Under the pieces are notes generated by a model. The model made no database searches, was not told the DNA's origin, and saw nothing but the letters and a program-made list of their open reading frames with translations. Shown here piece by piece: positions 1 through 10,200 of a stretch of 32,802 nt of DNA. The stretch is from Lachnospiraceae bacterium. Its GTDB lineage: Bacteria; Bacillota; Clostridia; Lachnospirales; Lachnospiraceae. A program made the position numbers and the translations under genes. The stretch lies in assembly GCA_016282435.1 (NCBI GenBank), contig JAEEKN010000153.1, positions 1 to 32,802 on the forward strand. The letters are read 5' to 3'. Position 1 is the first letter of the stretch; each line of letters starts with the position of its first letter.

Positions 1-496
1 ATACAGAACCTGTTGCAGAAACGTTTGAGCAGTATACACAGCCCGTAGCAGAAGAGATTCCTGAGGTTCCCACAGAGCCGGAGCCTGTAGCAGATGAATA
101 TGTAGAGCAGCCCATGGAGTTTGAACCGTATGTGACTCCGGGACTTGAGGCTGAACCAAGTGCAGAGGCTACTGAGGAATATGTGGAGCCAGTGGTTGAC
201 GAGTATGTAGAACCCGTAACAGAGGCCGCAGAGCAGTACACGGAGCCCGCAGTTGACGAGTATGTAGAGCCCGCAGTTGACGAGTTTACAGAACCTGCAG
301 TTGATGAGTATGTAGAGCCTGTGACTGAGACAACTGAGGAATATACAGAGCCCGCAGCTGAGGCTGTTGAGGAATATACAGAACCTGTTGCAGAAACGTT
401 TGAGCAGTATACACAGCCCGTAGCAGAAGAGATTCCTGAGGTTCCCACAGAGCCGGAGCCTGTAGCAGATGAATATGTAGAGCAGCCCATGGAGTT
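1..496 (+). repeat. Perfect 121-bp direct repeat, 375-bp spacing, inside the kinase gene
   Basis: Bases 1-121 are identical to 376-496; the offset is 375 bp (125 codons), so the frame is kept. Between the copies lie many shorter degenerate units of the EYVEP / EYTEP / VDEYVEP kind. The left copy runs up to the window edge, so the repeat may be longer and the copy number higher outside. Perfect identity points to recent duplication or gene conversion. Confidence 0.95.
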
Positions 497-2873
497 AGGG
501 CCGTATGTAACTCCGGGAATAGAGGCTGAGCAGGAAGTACCTGTTACAGAAGAATACACAGAGCCCGTCGCTGAGACAGTCGAACAGTACACGGAGCCTG
601 AACCGGTAGCAGAACCCGAACCCGAGCCTGCACCTACAGTAATGCCGTGGACACAGAAACCTGTGAGAACCGAAGAACCTAAAGATACGGGAATTCCGAT
701 GACTCCACAGGAGCTGTTCGGAGACAATTACTCCGACATCAGGGGCATAGGATACGGCGACGGAATGGCATACACCGCATTCTGCAAGTCGGAAAATAAG
801 AAAGTTGTAATCAAGAAAATCCACAGTCAGATTGAAAACCTGGCTAATATTTCAGATATTATCAACAGGATGAAGAGGGTACACCATCCTGCACTGCCTC
901 AGGTTATAGATTATATCCAGGCAGATGGAAATATTTACTCTGTCATGGAATATATAGAGGGTAAGTCACTTTACAGATATATCAGTGAAGGCAAGACATT
1001 CTCGGAGAAACAGCTTGCTACATGGGCTACCGAGATCAGCTCGGCACTTATTTATCTGCACAAGTACGAGCCCAGGGTAATCCATGCGGATATCAAGCCG
1101 TCAAATATCATCATAGACCAGAACAACAAAGCTATACTTACTGACTATAACCCTGAAACGGTCGATCAGTACGGAGCTCATGTTATAGGTTATTCAGACG
1201 GATATGCTCCGCCCGAGCAGTATGAATTCAGATCTGCCAATACCTATGGTGCGGTAAACTATGATGAAAAATATAAAAATACAGTTGCAACCGGAGCAGA
1301 TGGAATATATAATGTACAGGAAGGTACAACATGTGAAGCGGCTTCACGTGCGTTTGCCGTAGTAGATGAGCGTTCCGATATTTATAATTTCGGTGCTACA
1401 TTCTATTTTGCAGTATCCGGCAAGAGACCTGAATCCTCTACGGGAGATGTAACTGCCGTAAATAAGGCGGGCAAGGTAAAATCGGGATTTGCAGCCATCA
1501 TTGGCAAATGTATGGAAAAAGATCCCAAGAAGAGATACCAGACCGCTGAGGAATTGAATTCCGCATTAAAGAGTTATCAGAGACGCCCTCTACTTATTGT
1601 TGCAGCATTTGTATTGATCGCAGTACTGGCATTTGTACTCTTTGTTTTGCCGGCACTCACCAAAAAGTCGAAGAAGCCTATAACAGCACCCGACGGTTCG
1701 ACATCGATGCCCGCACCTTCTGTGGAAGTAACAAGTGAACCCGAGAACACCGCGGTTCCTACTGAGGATGTGACTGTAACAGCAGAAGCAACTCCTACAG
1801 TGGCAGTTCCTACAGCTGATGAGACACCTACCGATGAGCCTCAGCCTACGGATGAAGATGTTACACCTACGGATGAGATAACACCTACAGATGATGTTAC
1901 TCCTACTGAAGAGATAACACCTACAGAAGAAGTAACACCTACCGAAGTGGCTACGCCTACCGAGACACCTACACCTTCACCGGAGGCTACATTAACACCT
2001 ACGCTCACGCCTGAAGCTACAGTGACTCCTTCGGCTACACCTACTCCTGCTCCTACGCCTACGACAGCTCCTACAGCAACACCGAAGCCCACGAAGGCAC
2101 CCAAGGCTACAGCAACACCAAAGCCTACGGAAGCAGAGCTTACACCTACTCCTTCGATCAGTAAGGTGACCTATTATTCGAACCTGATCGGATTTGAGCT
2201 GGATGACGGTACACTTAAGAATTACAACCTTTCAAAGAGTACAGAGTTTGCAGGCTTGAAAGCCGGTAAGGTTAAATATGTATACTTTGGCGGTTATCCG
2301 AGTTCACTGGTAAGTTCGGAAACAACCATCAAGAATCTTAACAGCGTAACATTTGACAGTAAGACCTCAGTAGCGGACTACGGCGGAACAAAGTACATGA
2401 AGGTTGATTTCATGCAGGGAAGTACACAGACTGCTACATTGTATTACAGATATGCACCTATAAAGTGGGATGTTCTGTTCTCTTCAAAGAATGAACTTGT
2501 TCTGATCTCGGATCAGGTAATAGATTTCTATGATTATGACGGACTCTCAAGCTGGTTAAAGTCTGTATTTAAGCCTGCCGCTTTCAGCGGAACAGAAAGA
2601 AAGATCATTAGTGTTGATGCTCACATTCTTTCTGTAGACGATGTATCAAAGTATTCGTCAAAACTCGTAATGAAGACTACGACCACCGATTATGCAACAA
2701 TGAGAAAGAACTTCGGTAAGAACATGTATGATACTTATGCTACCGCAATGTGGTGGCTGAAGGGTTCCGGAAGCTATGCATATGTCGATGGAAGCGGATC
2801 AATGTCAAAGAGCGGACTTGATTCTTCGTCGAGACAGGGTGTAAGACCCGTAATAACCATAAAATTGCAGTGA
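3..2873 (+). CDS. Membrane Ser/Thr protein kinase with extracellular DUF6273 domain (5' end cut off)
   Basis: The reading frame is open from the window edge, so the true start lies outside; the ATG at 114 is internal to a repeat and should not be used. Order of parts: an acidic Glu/Pro/Val repeat region (to about 650); a Hanks-type kinase domain (about 715-1580) with a Gly-rich loop GIGYGDG, the Lys of VVIKKI, catalytic HADIKPSN and APPEQ; one membrane segment (about 1590-1665); a Thr/Pro linker with TPT repeats (about 1690-2160); and a C-terminal domain with WWLKGSG and GVRPVITI that matches DUF6273. The HRD Arg is Ala and DFG is DYN, but the catalytic Asp, Lys and Asn remain, so activity is likely. 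Inference: the kinase faces the cytoplasm and the DUF6273 domain senses something outside. Substrates are unknown. Confidence 0.9.
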   Translation, partial: TEPVAETFEQYTQPVAEEIPEVPTEPEPVADEYVEQPMEFEPYVTPGLEAEPSAEATEEYVEPVVDEYVEPVTEAAEQYTEPAVDEYVEPAVDEFTEPAVDEYVEPVTETTEEYTEPAAEAVEEYTEPVAETFEQYTQPVAEEIPEVPTEPEPVADEYVEQPMELGPYVTPGIEAEQEVPVTEEYTEPVAETVEQYTEPEPVAEPEPEPAPTVMPWTQKPVRTEEPKDTGIPMTPQELFGDNYSDIRGIGYGDGMAYTAFCKSENKKVVIKKIHSQIENLANISDIINRMKRVHHPALPQVIDYIQADGNIYSVMEYIEGKSLYRYISEGKTFSEKQLATWATEISSALIYLHKYEPRVIHADIKPSNIIIDQNNKAILTDYNPETVDQYGAHVIGYSDGYAPPEQYEFRSANTYGAVNYDEKYKNTVATGADGIYNVQEGTTCEAASRAFAVVDERSDIYNFGATFYFAVSGKRPESSTGDVTAVNKAGKVKSGFAAIIGKCMEKDPKKRYQTAEELNSALKSYQRRPLLIVAAFVLIAVLAFVLFVLPALTKKSKKPITAPDGSTSMPAPSVEVTSEPENTAVPTEDVTVTAEATPTVAVPTADETPTDEPQPTDEDVTPTDEITPTDDVTPTEEITPTEEVTPTEVATPTETPTPSPEATLTPTLTPEATVTPSATPTPAPTPTTAPTATPKPTKAPKATATPKPTEAELTPTPSISKVTYYSNLIGFELDDGTLKNYNLSKSTEFAGLKAGKVKYVYFGGYPSSLVSSETTIKNLNSVTFDSKTSVADYGGTKYMKVDFMQGSTQTATLYYRYAPIKWDVLFSSKNELVLISDQVIDFYDYDGLSSWLKSVFKPAAFSGTERKIISVDAHILSVDDVSKYSSKLVMKTTTTDYATMRKNFGKNMYDTYATAMWWLKGSGSYAYVDGSGSMSKSGLDSSSRQGVRPVITIKLQ

Positions 2874-2885
2874 TAATTAAAAAAA

Positions 2886-2912
2886 GCCCTGCAGAGAAAA
2901 TGTCTGCAGGGC
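2886..2912. terminator. 10-bp perfect hairpin between the kinase gene and metK
   Basis: GCCCTGCAGA (2886-2895) pairs perfectly with TCTGCAGGGC (2903-2912) around a 7-nt loop. An A-run lies on its left side, so the canonical U-run follows it only on the minus strand; on the plus strand it is followed by GTAAGTTATG. It may act as a weak terminator or as a 5' mRNA stabiliser for metK, whose SD (GAGGAGGG) lies just downstream. Confidence 0.6.
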
Positions 2913-2939
2913 GTAAGTTATGTAAAAGAGGAGGGAAAT

Positions 2940-4166
2940 ATGGATAAGTTTTTATTTACATCTGAATCGGTAACAGAAGGTCATCCTGACAAAGTCTGCG
3001 ATCAGATCAGCGATGCAATCCTGGATGCGCTTTTAGAGCAGGATCCATACAGCCGTGTAGCATGTGAGACATGTTGTACTACCGGACTTGTTCTGGTAAT
3101 GGGCGAGGTTACTACAAACGGTTATGTGGATATACAGAAAATAGTAAGAAATACAGTCAGAGATATCGGTTACAGCAGGGCAAAATACGGATTTGATGCC
3201 GATACCTGCGGTGTAATAGTTGCACTTGATGAACAGTCCAAGGATATAGCCATGGGTGTTAACAAGGCACTTGAGACCAAGGATAATTTCGGAAAAACTG
3301 TAGAGGAAGAAGAAAAAATAAACGAGAGCTACGGAGAGGCCGATCCCGACAATGTAGGAGCGGGAGATCAGGGTATGATGTTCGGTTATGCAACAAATGA
3401 AACTCCCGAACTTATGCCTTACGCTATTTCGATGGCTCACAAGCTCACGAAAAAGCTTTCAGAAGTCAGAAAGAACGGAACTCTTTCCTATCTTCGTCCT
3501 GATGGAAAATCACAGGTTACAGTGGAATATGGTGAGGACGGAAAGCCCCTGAGACTCGAAGCCATAGTAGTATCCACACAGCATGATCCTGAGGTGACTC
3601 AGGAAAAAATCCATGAGGATATCAGAAAATACGTTATAGATGCTGTGATCCCCGCAGATATGATAGACGGAGATACCAAGATATATATCAATCCTACCGG
3701 AAGATTCGTTATTGGTGGACCTTCAGGAGATTCGGGACTTACAGGAAGAAAGATAATAGTCGATACCTATGGTGGATCCGCACCTCACGGCGGCGGAGCT
3801 TTTTCCGGCAAGGATCCCACAAAGGTGGACCGTTCGGCCAGTTATGCCGCTCGTTATGTGGCAAAGAACATAGTAGCTGCCGGACTGGCTGATAAATGCC
3901 AGATACAGATTTCATATGCTATCGGCGTGGCTCGTCCCACATCCATAAATATTGATACATTTGGAACAGGTAAGCTCTCGGATTCCAAGATACTTGAAAT
4001 TGTCAGGGAGAATTTTGATCTTCGTCCCGCAGGTATTATAAAGATGCTCGATCTCAGACGTCCAATATACAAGCAGACCGCCAGCTATGGTCATTTCGGA
4101 AGAAACGATCTGGATCTTCCTTGGGAGAAGACCGATAAGGCAGAAATTCTTAAAAAGTATTTATAA
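2940..4166 (+). CDS. metK: S-adenosylmethionine synthetase
   Basis: It makes S-adenosylmethionine from methionine and ATP in the cytosol; SAM is the main methyl donor and the cofactor of radical SAM enzymes. The 408 aa match the usual family length. Visible signatures are [12 protein letters not shown] at the N-terminus, the [12 protein letters not shown] loop near residue 140 and [16 protein letters not shown] near residue 285. The start is fixed by the SD GAGGAGGG just upstream of ATG 2940. It lies 66 bp after the kinase gene and 23 bp before proS on the same strand, so metK and proS are probably co-transcribed. The upstream gap is too short to hold a SAM riboswitch. Identification is secure. 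Confidence 0.98.
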   Translation: MDKFLFTSESVTEGHPDKVCDQISDAILDALLEQDPYSRVACETCCTTGLVLVMGEVTTNGYVDIQKIVRNTVRDIGYSRAKYGFDADTCGVIVALDEQSKDIAMGVNKALETKDNFGKTVEEEEKINESYGEADPDNVGAGDQGMMFGYATNETPELMPYAISMAHKLTKKLSEVRKNGTLSYLRPDGKSQVTVEYGEDGKPLRLEAIVVSTQHDPEVTQEKIHEDIRKYVIDAVIPADMIDGDTKIYINPTGRFVIGGPSGDSGLTGRKIIVDTYGGSAPHGGGAFSGKDPTKVDRSASYAARYVAKNIVAAGLADKCQIQISYAIGVARPTSINIDTFGTGKLSDSKILEIVRENFDLRPAGIIKMLDLRRPIYKQTASYGHFGRNDLDLPWEKTDKAEILKKYL

Positions 4167-4189
4167 AAGAAATATAGAGGTTAAGTAAA

Positions 4190-5629
4190 ATGGCAGATGA
4201 AAAAAAGCAGGTAGAAGCGATCACTTCCATGCAGGAGGATTTCGCTCAGTGGTATACTGATATAGTACTTAAAGCAGAACTGGTTGATTACTCAAGTATT
4301 AAGGGATGCCTGGTAATAAAGCCCGCGGGATATGCTATATGGGAACTTATCCAGAAGCAGCTTGATGAAAGATTCAAGGAAACAGGGGTAGAGAATGTAT
4401 ATATGCCCATGTTTATCCCGGAATCCCTTTTGGAGAAAGAAAAGGATCATGTGGAAGGTTTTGCTCCGGAAGTAGCATGGGTGACCCAGGGAGGTTTGGA
4501 GCCTCTTCAGGAGAAGCTGTGTGTAAGACCTACATCGGAAACACTTTTCTGCGACCTCTATTCAAATATTATTCATTCATACAGGGATCTTCCCAAGGTT
4601 TATAACCAGTGGTGCAGTGTAGTCAGATGGGAGAAGACCACACGTCCCTTCCTTCGTTCGAGAGAATTCCTGTGGCAGGAGGGACATACTGCGCACGCTA
4701 CCGCAGAAGAAGCAGAAGCCAGAACAGAGCAGATGCTGAATCTTTATGCACAGTTCTGTGAGGAAGTACTCGCTATCCCTATGGTAAAGGGAAGAAAGAC
4801 CGATAAGGAGAAGTTTGCCGGTGCGGAAGCTACCTATACCATAGAGGCGCTTATGCATGACGGTAAAGCGCTCCAGTCCGGTACCAGCCATAATTTTGGA
4901 GACGGATTTGCAAGAGCATTTAATATCCAGTATACGGATAAGGACAATAAGCTCTCTTATGTATATCAGACTTCGTGGGGCATGACAACCCGTCTTATCG
5001 GTGCGGTTATCATGGTTCACGGTGATGATTCGGGACTTAAGCTTCCTCCCAGGGTAGCACCTGTACAGACAGTGATAATACCCATCATGCAGAACAAGCC
5101 CGGTGTACTGGATAAAGCAAATGAACTGGCAGGTGCCTTAAAGGCAAAGGGCATCAGAGTAAAGGTAGATGATACCGACAAACGTCCCGGATTTAAATTC
5201 TCCGAGCAGGAGATGAGAGGCTTCCCGACACGTATCGAGATAGGCCCGAAGGACATCGAAGCCGGTACATGTGTACTTGTACGAAGAGATACCGGAGAAA
5301 AACTCACTATAGCATTATCAGAGATTGAGAACAAGCTTCCCGAGATACTTGATCTCATTCAGGCAAATATGCTTGAAACTGCCAGAAAGCATCGTGACGC
5401 ACACACCTATTCAGCTACTACATATGAAGAGTTTGTTGATACTATAAATAACAAGCCCGGTTTTGTTAAAGCTATGTGGTGCGGTGATGTTGAATGCGAG
5501 AACAAGATAAAGGAAGATACCACTGCTACATCGAGATGTATGCCCTTTGCGCAGGAGAGAATCTCAGAGACTTGTGTATGTTGCGGAAGACCTGCTAAGG
5601 CTCTTGTATACTGGGGCAAGGCATATTGA
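4190..5629 (+). CDS. proS: Prolyl-tRNA synthetase, short archaeal/eukaryote-like form
   Basis: A class II synthetase that charges tRNA-Pro with proline. At 479 aa it is the short form without the INS editing domain of the E. coli enzyme. The class II core shows the motif 2 region [19 protein letters not shown] (about residues 150-168). The C-terminal extension carries Cys residues (WCGDVEC near 430, CVCCGRP near 463) of the zinc-binding domain typical of this type and ends in a Tyr (WGKAY). SD AGAGG precedes ATG 4190. It sits between metK and a small acidic ORF in a plus-strand run. A tRNA-Pro(CGG) gene lies 6.7 kb downstream, probably by coincidence. Confidence 0.97.
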   Translation: MADEKKQVEAITSMQEDFAQWYTDIVLKAELVDYSSIKGCLVIKPAGYAIWELIQKQLDERFKETGVENVYMPMFIPESLLEKEKDHVEGFAPEVAWVTQGGLEPLQEKLCVRPTSETLFCDLYSNIIHSYRDLPKVYNQWCSVVRWEKTTRPFLRSREFLWQEGHTAHATAEEAEARTEQMLNLYAQFCEEVLAIPMVKGRKTDKEKFAGAEATYTIEALMHDGKALQSGTSHNFGDGFARAFNIQYTDKDNKLSYVYQTSWGMTTRLIGAVIMVHGDDSGLKLPPRVAPVQTVIIPIMQNKPGVLDKANELAGALKAKGIRVKVDDTDKRPGFKFSEQEMRGFPTRIEIGPKDIEAGTCVLVRRDTGEKLTIALSEIENKLPEILDLIQANMLETARKHRDAHTYSATTYEEFVDTINNKPGFVKAMWCGDVECENKIKEDTTATSRCMPFAQERISETCVCCGRPAKALVYWGKAY

Positions 5630-5647
5630 TTAAAAGAGGACTATATA

Positions 5648-5836
5648 ATGATAGATTTTGATGAGGAAGTTACAAAATTCCAGCCCTCTATGGAAATAGA
5701 GAAGGTTGAGGATACTGTCAGTGATGAGAAACTGAGGGATATCTCGGATGTACTTCTCGGCCTGACCAGAAATATTCAGAACATGCAGGAAGTCCAGATA
5801 GAACGAAAGTTACGTGAAACTCAAAGTAACTATTAA
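5648..5836 (+). CDS. Small acidic protein of unknown function (62 aa)
   Basis: Not recognised. The protein is rich in Asp/Glu and looks helical, with no signal peptide, Cys or membrane segment. A good SD (AAGAGGA) sits ahead of the ATG. It lies 18 bp after proS and 25 bp before the zinc-ribbon/TPR gene on the same strand, so it is most likely part of that operon. The residues around DEKLRDISDVLLGLTRNIQNM could form an amphipathic helix. The coding call rests on SD, spacing and co-direction rather than on homology. Confidence 0.7.
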   Translation: MIDFDEEVTKFQPSMEIEKVEDTVSDEKLRDISDVLLGLTRNIQNMQEVQIERKLRETQSNY

Positions 5837-5861
5837 TATACAGATGATCAGGTAGGAAAAT

Positions 5862-7274
5862 ATGATTTGTCCAAATTGCAAAAATTCTGTAGCCTTTAAC
5901 AGAAGAATCTGTGACTCCTGCGGGATGGACCTTGAACCTGCCAGAAAGATAGTAGAGCGTTCAAATATTCTATACAACAGAGGCCTGAAAATGGCTCAGG
6001 TGAGGAATTTCTCAGGTGCAATACCAATCCTTGAGAGAAGTCTTACGTTATATAAACATAACAGTGACGCACGAAATCTTCTCGGACTTATATATTTTGA
6101 GATAGGAGATATTGTAGAAGCATTGTCTTCGTGGCTTATAAGCAGACATCTTGACCCTGAAGACAATGAAGCTGATTATTTCCTGGAAAAGGTTCAAAGG
6201 GATACTGCAGAGCTCGATTCTATGAATCTGGCTATAAAAAAATATAACATAGCATTAAAAGAAGCAAAACAGCATAACTTTGATCTGGCAATTATACAGC
6301 TCAAAAAAGCTATAAGTGTTAATCCGAAGTTCTTAAAAGCGTACCAGTTGCTGACTCTCATATATATGAATGTCGGCGAAACAGGAAAAGCCCAGAGGCT
6401 GATAAATACGGGACTTCGTATAGATATAGGAAATACAACTCTTTTACGGTACAGACAGGAGATAACGGGAGCCGTTGTACCCGGTAGTGGCGAGGGTTAT
6501 TCCGTATCGTCGGATGAAGCTAAAGATAAACCAATAGCAGCAAAGTTTTCATATAAGGAAGACAAGCCGAGCCTGTTCCCTTTCATAAATCTTGTAATCG
6601 GTGTTATCATAGGTATCATATGTGCACAATGGCTTATCGTACCTACCGTAAAGAAGAATATGAAGGAAGAGTACGAGAGCAACAAAATAGATTACAGTGC
6701 TGAACTTGCCAATAAATCGGCTACCATCAGCCAGCTGACGAAAACAGTCACGGATCTGGAAAAAAAGATTGCAGAACTCGAAAGCGGTATAGTCAGCTCG
6801 CGCGGAACCGGTACGGTAAATGTTAAAAACGAAAGCTATACCATGTTTTTTGAAGCCTGGGAAAACTATTCAGAGCTAAAGGACAGGGAATATACCGATG
6901 ATGAAATAGTAACTTTGGGCTTTAAGCTTTGGAAGATAAACAGTGAGGATATCACCGACGGTCATGCCGAAACGCTTCTGGCAGATATGAGAAATGATAT
7001 ATACCCTAAGGCGGCGAAAAAAGTATATGCCCGTGCCAAGGATATCTATGAGAATGAGATGTATGAGGAGGCTGTAGACTGGATGTCAGCCGCAGCGGCT
7101 ATGGATCCCGAGAACGGAAATCCTTTGTATTATCTCGGAAAATCATATCAGGCTCTGGACAGGTATAAGGAAGCACTTGATGCTTATAACAAAACATTAG
7201 AGGTAGATCCTAACTCAACCCTAAAAGAAATGATTGAAGAAAGAATATCAGAATGCAAAAAAAAGCTGTCGTAA
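5862..7274 (+). CDS. Zinc-ribbon and TPR membrane protein
   Basis: The N-terminus has CPNC...CDSC, a four-Cys zinc ribbon (residues 3-20). Two TPR-like blocks follow (about 30-125 and 130-200), with ALSSWLISRHLDPED and AIIQLKKAISVNPKF as typical helices. One membrane segment (about 239-263, LVIGVIIGIICAQWLIV) leads to a short coiled coil (about 275-310) and a C-terminal pair of TPRs (about 385-460, GNPLYYLGKSYQALDRYKEAL). The layout suggests a scaffold with TPRs on both sides of the membrane. The function is unknown. It is the last gene of the plus-strand run that includes metK and proS, and its stop codon lies inside the terminator hairpin. Confidence 0.88.
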   Translation: MICPNCKNSVAFNRRICDSCGMDLEPARKIVERSNILYNRGLKMAQVRNFSGAIPILERSLTLYKHNSDARNLLGLIYFEIGDIVEALSSWLISRHLDPEDNEADYFLEKVQRDTAELDSMNLAIKKYNIALKEAKQHNFDLAIIQLKKAISVNPKFLKAYQLLTLIYMNVGETGKAQRLINTGLRIDIGNTTLLRYRQEITGAVVPGSGEGYSVSSDEAKDKPIAAKFSYKEDKPSLFPFINLVIGVIIGIICAQWLIVPTVKKNMKEEYESNKIDYSAELANKSATISQLTKTVTDLEKKIAELESGIVSSRGTGTVNVKNESYTMFFEAWENYSELKDREYTDDEIVTLGFKLWKINSEDITDGHAETLLADMRNDIYPKAAKKVYARAKDIYENEMYEEAVDWMSAAAAMDPENGNPLYYLGKSYQALDRYKEALDAYNKTLEVDPNSTLKEMIEERISECKKKLS

Positions 7275-7287
7275 CGACAGCTTTTTT
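7257..7287. terminator. Bidirectional intrinsic terminator with the stop codon in its loop
   Basis: GCTGTCG (7265-7271) and CGACAGC (7275-7281) enclose TAA (7272-7274), which is the stop of the zinc-ribbon/TPR gene. An A-run precedes and a T-run (7282-7287) follows, so it can end both the plus transcript and the convergent minus transcript of the 1625-aa gene, whose stop is only 24 bp away. Confidence 0.92.
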
Positions 7288-7297
7288 GCTTGGAGTA

Positions 7298-10200
7298 TTA
7301 CATCTCACTGCTCCACAGACGAACCTGATTCCTACCGCCTTTTTTAGCAGCGTACAAAGCTTTGTCTGCGTGCTCTATGAGTTCCACACGTTCCATTCTG
7401 GGATTCCAGATGGAGACGCCTATACTTATGGTGATCGATACCAGTGTAACCTTGCTTCCTTCGTTAAAGGGAACGGAAGTGGTCTCAACGGACTGACGTA
7501 TCTTTTCGGCAACGGATACAGCAAATTCCGAATTGTTGGAATCAAGCAGGATAACAAATTCCTCACCGCCGTAACGGCATGCGGTACCTTTGTTGCCGGT
7601 GACCTTCTTCATGATGCTGGCCACCTGTTTTAATACTTCGTCTCCAAACTGATGTCCGTAGGTATCGTTACATTTTTTGAAGAAATCAACGTCAAGCATA
7701 AGTGCCGACAGCTTTGCTTTTTCGGAATCGCTGGTCTTGTCTATGATGAGGTTGTCAAGATAGGAACGACCGTAAAGCTGTGTGAGTCCGTCGGTGATAG
7801 CCCTGTGGTACAGACGGGCGTTCTCGATGGGCGCACCTGACTGGTTGGCGATGAATCCGATGGTTTCCATATATTCGTTGGAGAAAATACCTCTCACGAG
7901 ACGTGAGTCAAGGTATATGACTCCGTAAAGCTTGCCTCTGACGAACATAGGCATGGCCATAACCGACTTTATACCGTAACGCACCATCTGAGAATAATTC
8001 TTTCTGAATTCATCGGACTGGACGTCATTTATGACTACGGGCTGGTTAGTGAGTTCTACATCCTCCAGTATCCAGTCGTACGAATAGCTGTCGAAATTAC
8101 CTGTGTTGAAAATAGATGCTACATAGAGCTTCTTGTCGCCGGTCTCGGGATAGAGGAACAGAATACCTCTTTCAGCCCCTGTCAGTTCGACCGCATCCTG
8201 CAGAATCTTGTTCTGAAGTTCTTCAATCTCAAGGGTTGATGTGAGACGTTCGCCCATTCTGAGGAGGGTGTTAACCTTACGGTCAACGTTCATACGGTTC
8301 TGTTTTGACGAAATATCTGCCATGAGAGAGTTGGATATAAAATTATCCGCGTATCTCGAAGTGATCAGCTCTTCGCATTTCTTTACATATACCGAAGCGG
8401 AAATATGTGAGAAATTCATGTAAGCATCGAAAATGTTATATCTCGATTCCTCGTTCCTGTGCTGGTCGAGGAGGAATAATCCGTATTCGTAGTGGATCTG
8501 CGCGTTCTCAAACGTATTCTGTGTTTCGGATGCGATGAGGATTCCTTCACGGAAATACTCATCAGCTTTTTTGGGCTTGTTGGTCATGACGCAGTATTTT
8601 GCGCAGGCTCTGTAAGCTGAAGTTCTGAAACACGGATAAGGTTTCGAGTCGGAAAGTGACTGACTGCACAGTGTCTTTAAATATGATTCCTGACGTATTC
8701 GAAGTTCCTGAAGCTCACTGTTACGGCTCATCTGGAATGTACTGACTTTGGCTATAGCCAGGTGTGATGTAACAGAGAGCAGAGGTATCTCAACGAATCT
8801 GACGGTATCTATATAGTTCTGCGCAATGTTCAGGTTCTTCTCGGCAGTTTCAAACTTACCCTCTTCGAGCTTCAGTATACCTGTCATCAGCCTGTAGAAA
8901 CACTGTGCGAACTGAATGGGAAGTTCATCGTTTAGGCCCGATGCAGATTCAGCGGCAGCTTCTGCCAGACTGAAATTACCTTTGCATGCAAGACATCCCA
9001 CCATGATGGATGAGGATATGAGGAGGTTGAATTTATCACTGAGTTTGCGGGACAGGGCGATGGATGTTTCGCAGATTTCCCTGCCTTCGTCAAATCTTCC
9101 GGACATAAAGTACGCAAGACTCAGATAAATGTATATATTGTTGATCTCCCACATATCACCGATCTCGCGGAAAAGATCAAGTGCTTCATGGTAGTATTTT
9201 ATGGCTTTGTCGTGGTCACTGTCGATGGTGGCAAACAGACCGCTGATAAATAAACTTCTGGCGTATCCGAAACGGTCACCTATCGACTTTCTTAATGTGA
9301 GCGTCATGGACTGGGCAAGCTTTGCTTTTTTCTTTTCGGTGTTCAGCTCGTAATATATTACCAGTGCGGACGCACCGAAACCAAGCTCGGGTGAATTGCC
9401 GAACTTCTTGTTTGCAAAAGTATACAGGCGTAGCAATGTATAATTGAAGCCGGTCTTGTTGGTATATGCGTATACCCATATAAGTGTTTCGAGGATGGAT
9501 ACGATGATCTTGTCCTCTTCGTTGATATCGGTATTGCGGCGAGTAGCATCTTCAGCTGTTGAAAAACGGTTTTTGGTCAGATCCGATCCTGTGGAAAACT
9601 TGACGTTTGCCTTTAAGGAGTGGAGCATGACGTTCATCTCGGTCTCGGATGTAGGGAACTTGAAGTTCAGAGCCTTAAGCGCTGACATGAGGCTCATGAT
9701 ACAGTCCCTGAAATTACCCTGACGGAAATGACCTATACCTATGTTCCTGTATAGCTTTGCTTTTTCCAGGCTGTTCTCTATAAGAGGAAGAAGCTCGCTG
9801 GCAATGTTTAAGGCATCCTGGAAATGTCCTGTGGTAAGATTCAGGTTGATCAGGGACTTCTTTACGGAAATCCATGATTCCAGGTTGGTATTACTGCGGT
9901 TGCCCATAAGCTCCAGGGCTTTACGATAGTAGTTTATAGCTTCCTCGTTAGCGTTCGTGGATTCAGCCAGGTGTGCTGCATCCAGACAGTAACGGCGTAC
10001 GCCCCTGTCGTTGTCTGCCATAAGGAAATGGTATACAAGTCTGTACAGATGGGATGAAGTCTCGCCCACATACTTGGCTTCGATACCTTTGGCTATCCAG
10101 TAATGGAGTTCCTTTTCACGTGTCGGATCTATCATAGCCAGAAATACTTCGTGGATCTGCTTGTGTGCAAAGGATACCAGTGTCTTTCTGGCGGATGCAT

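Noticed and set aside
1841-2104. Minus-strand frame encoding a Gly/Val/Ser repeat protein
   Set aside because: It is the complement of the Thr/Pro codon repeats in the kinase linker.
2874-2939. SAM riboswitch ahead of metK
   Set aside because: The gap is 66 bp and holds one simple hairpin, too small for any SAM riboswitch class.
7253-7633. Plus-strand frame of 126 codons over the GGDEF region
   Set aside because: It lies opposite the well-supported GGDEF coding sequence and begins inside the preceding gene and terminator.
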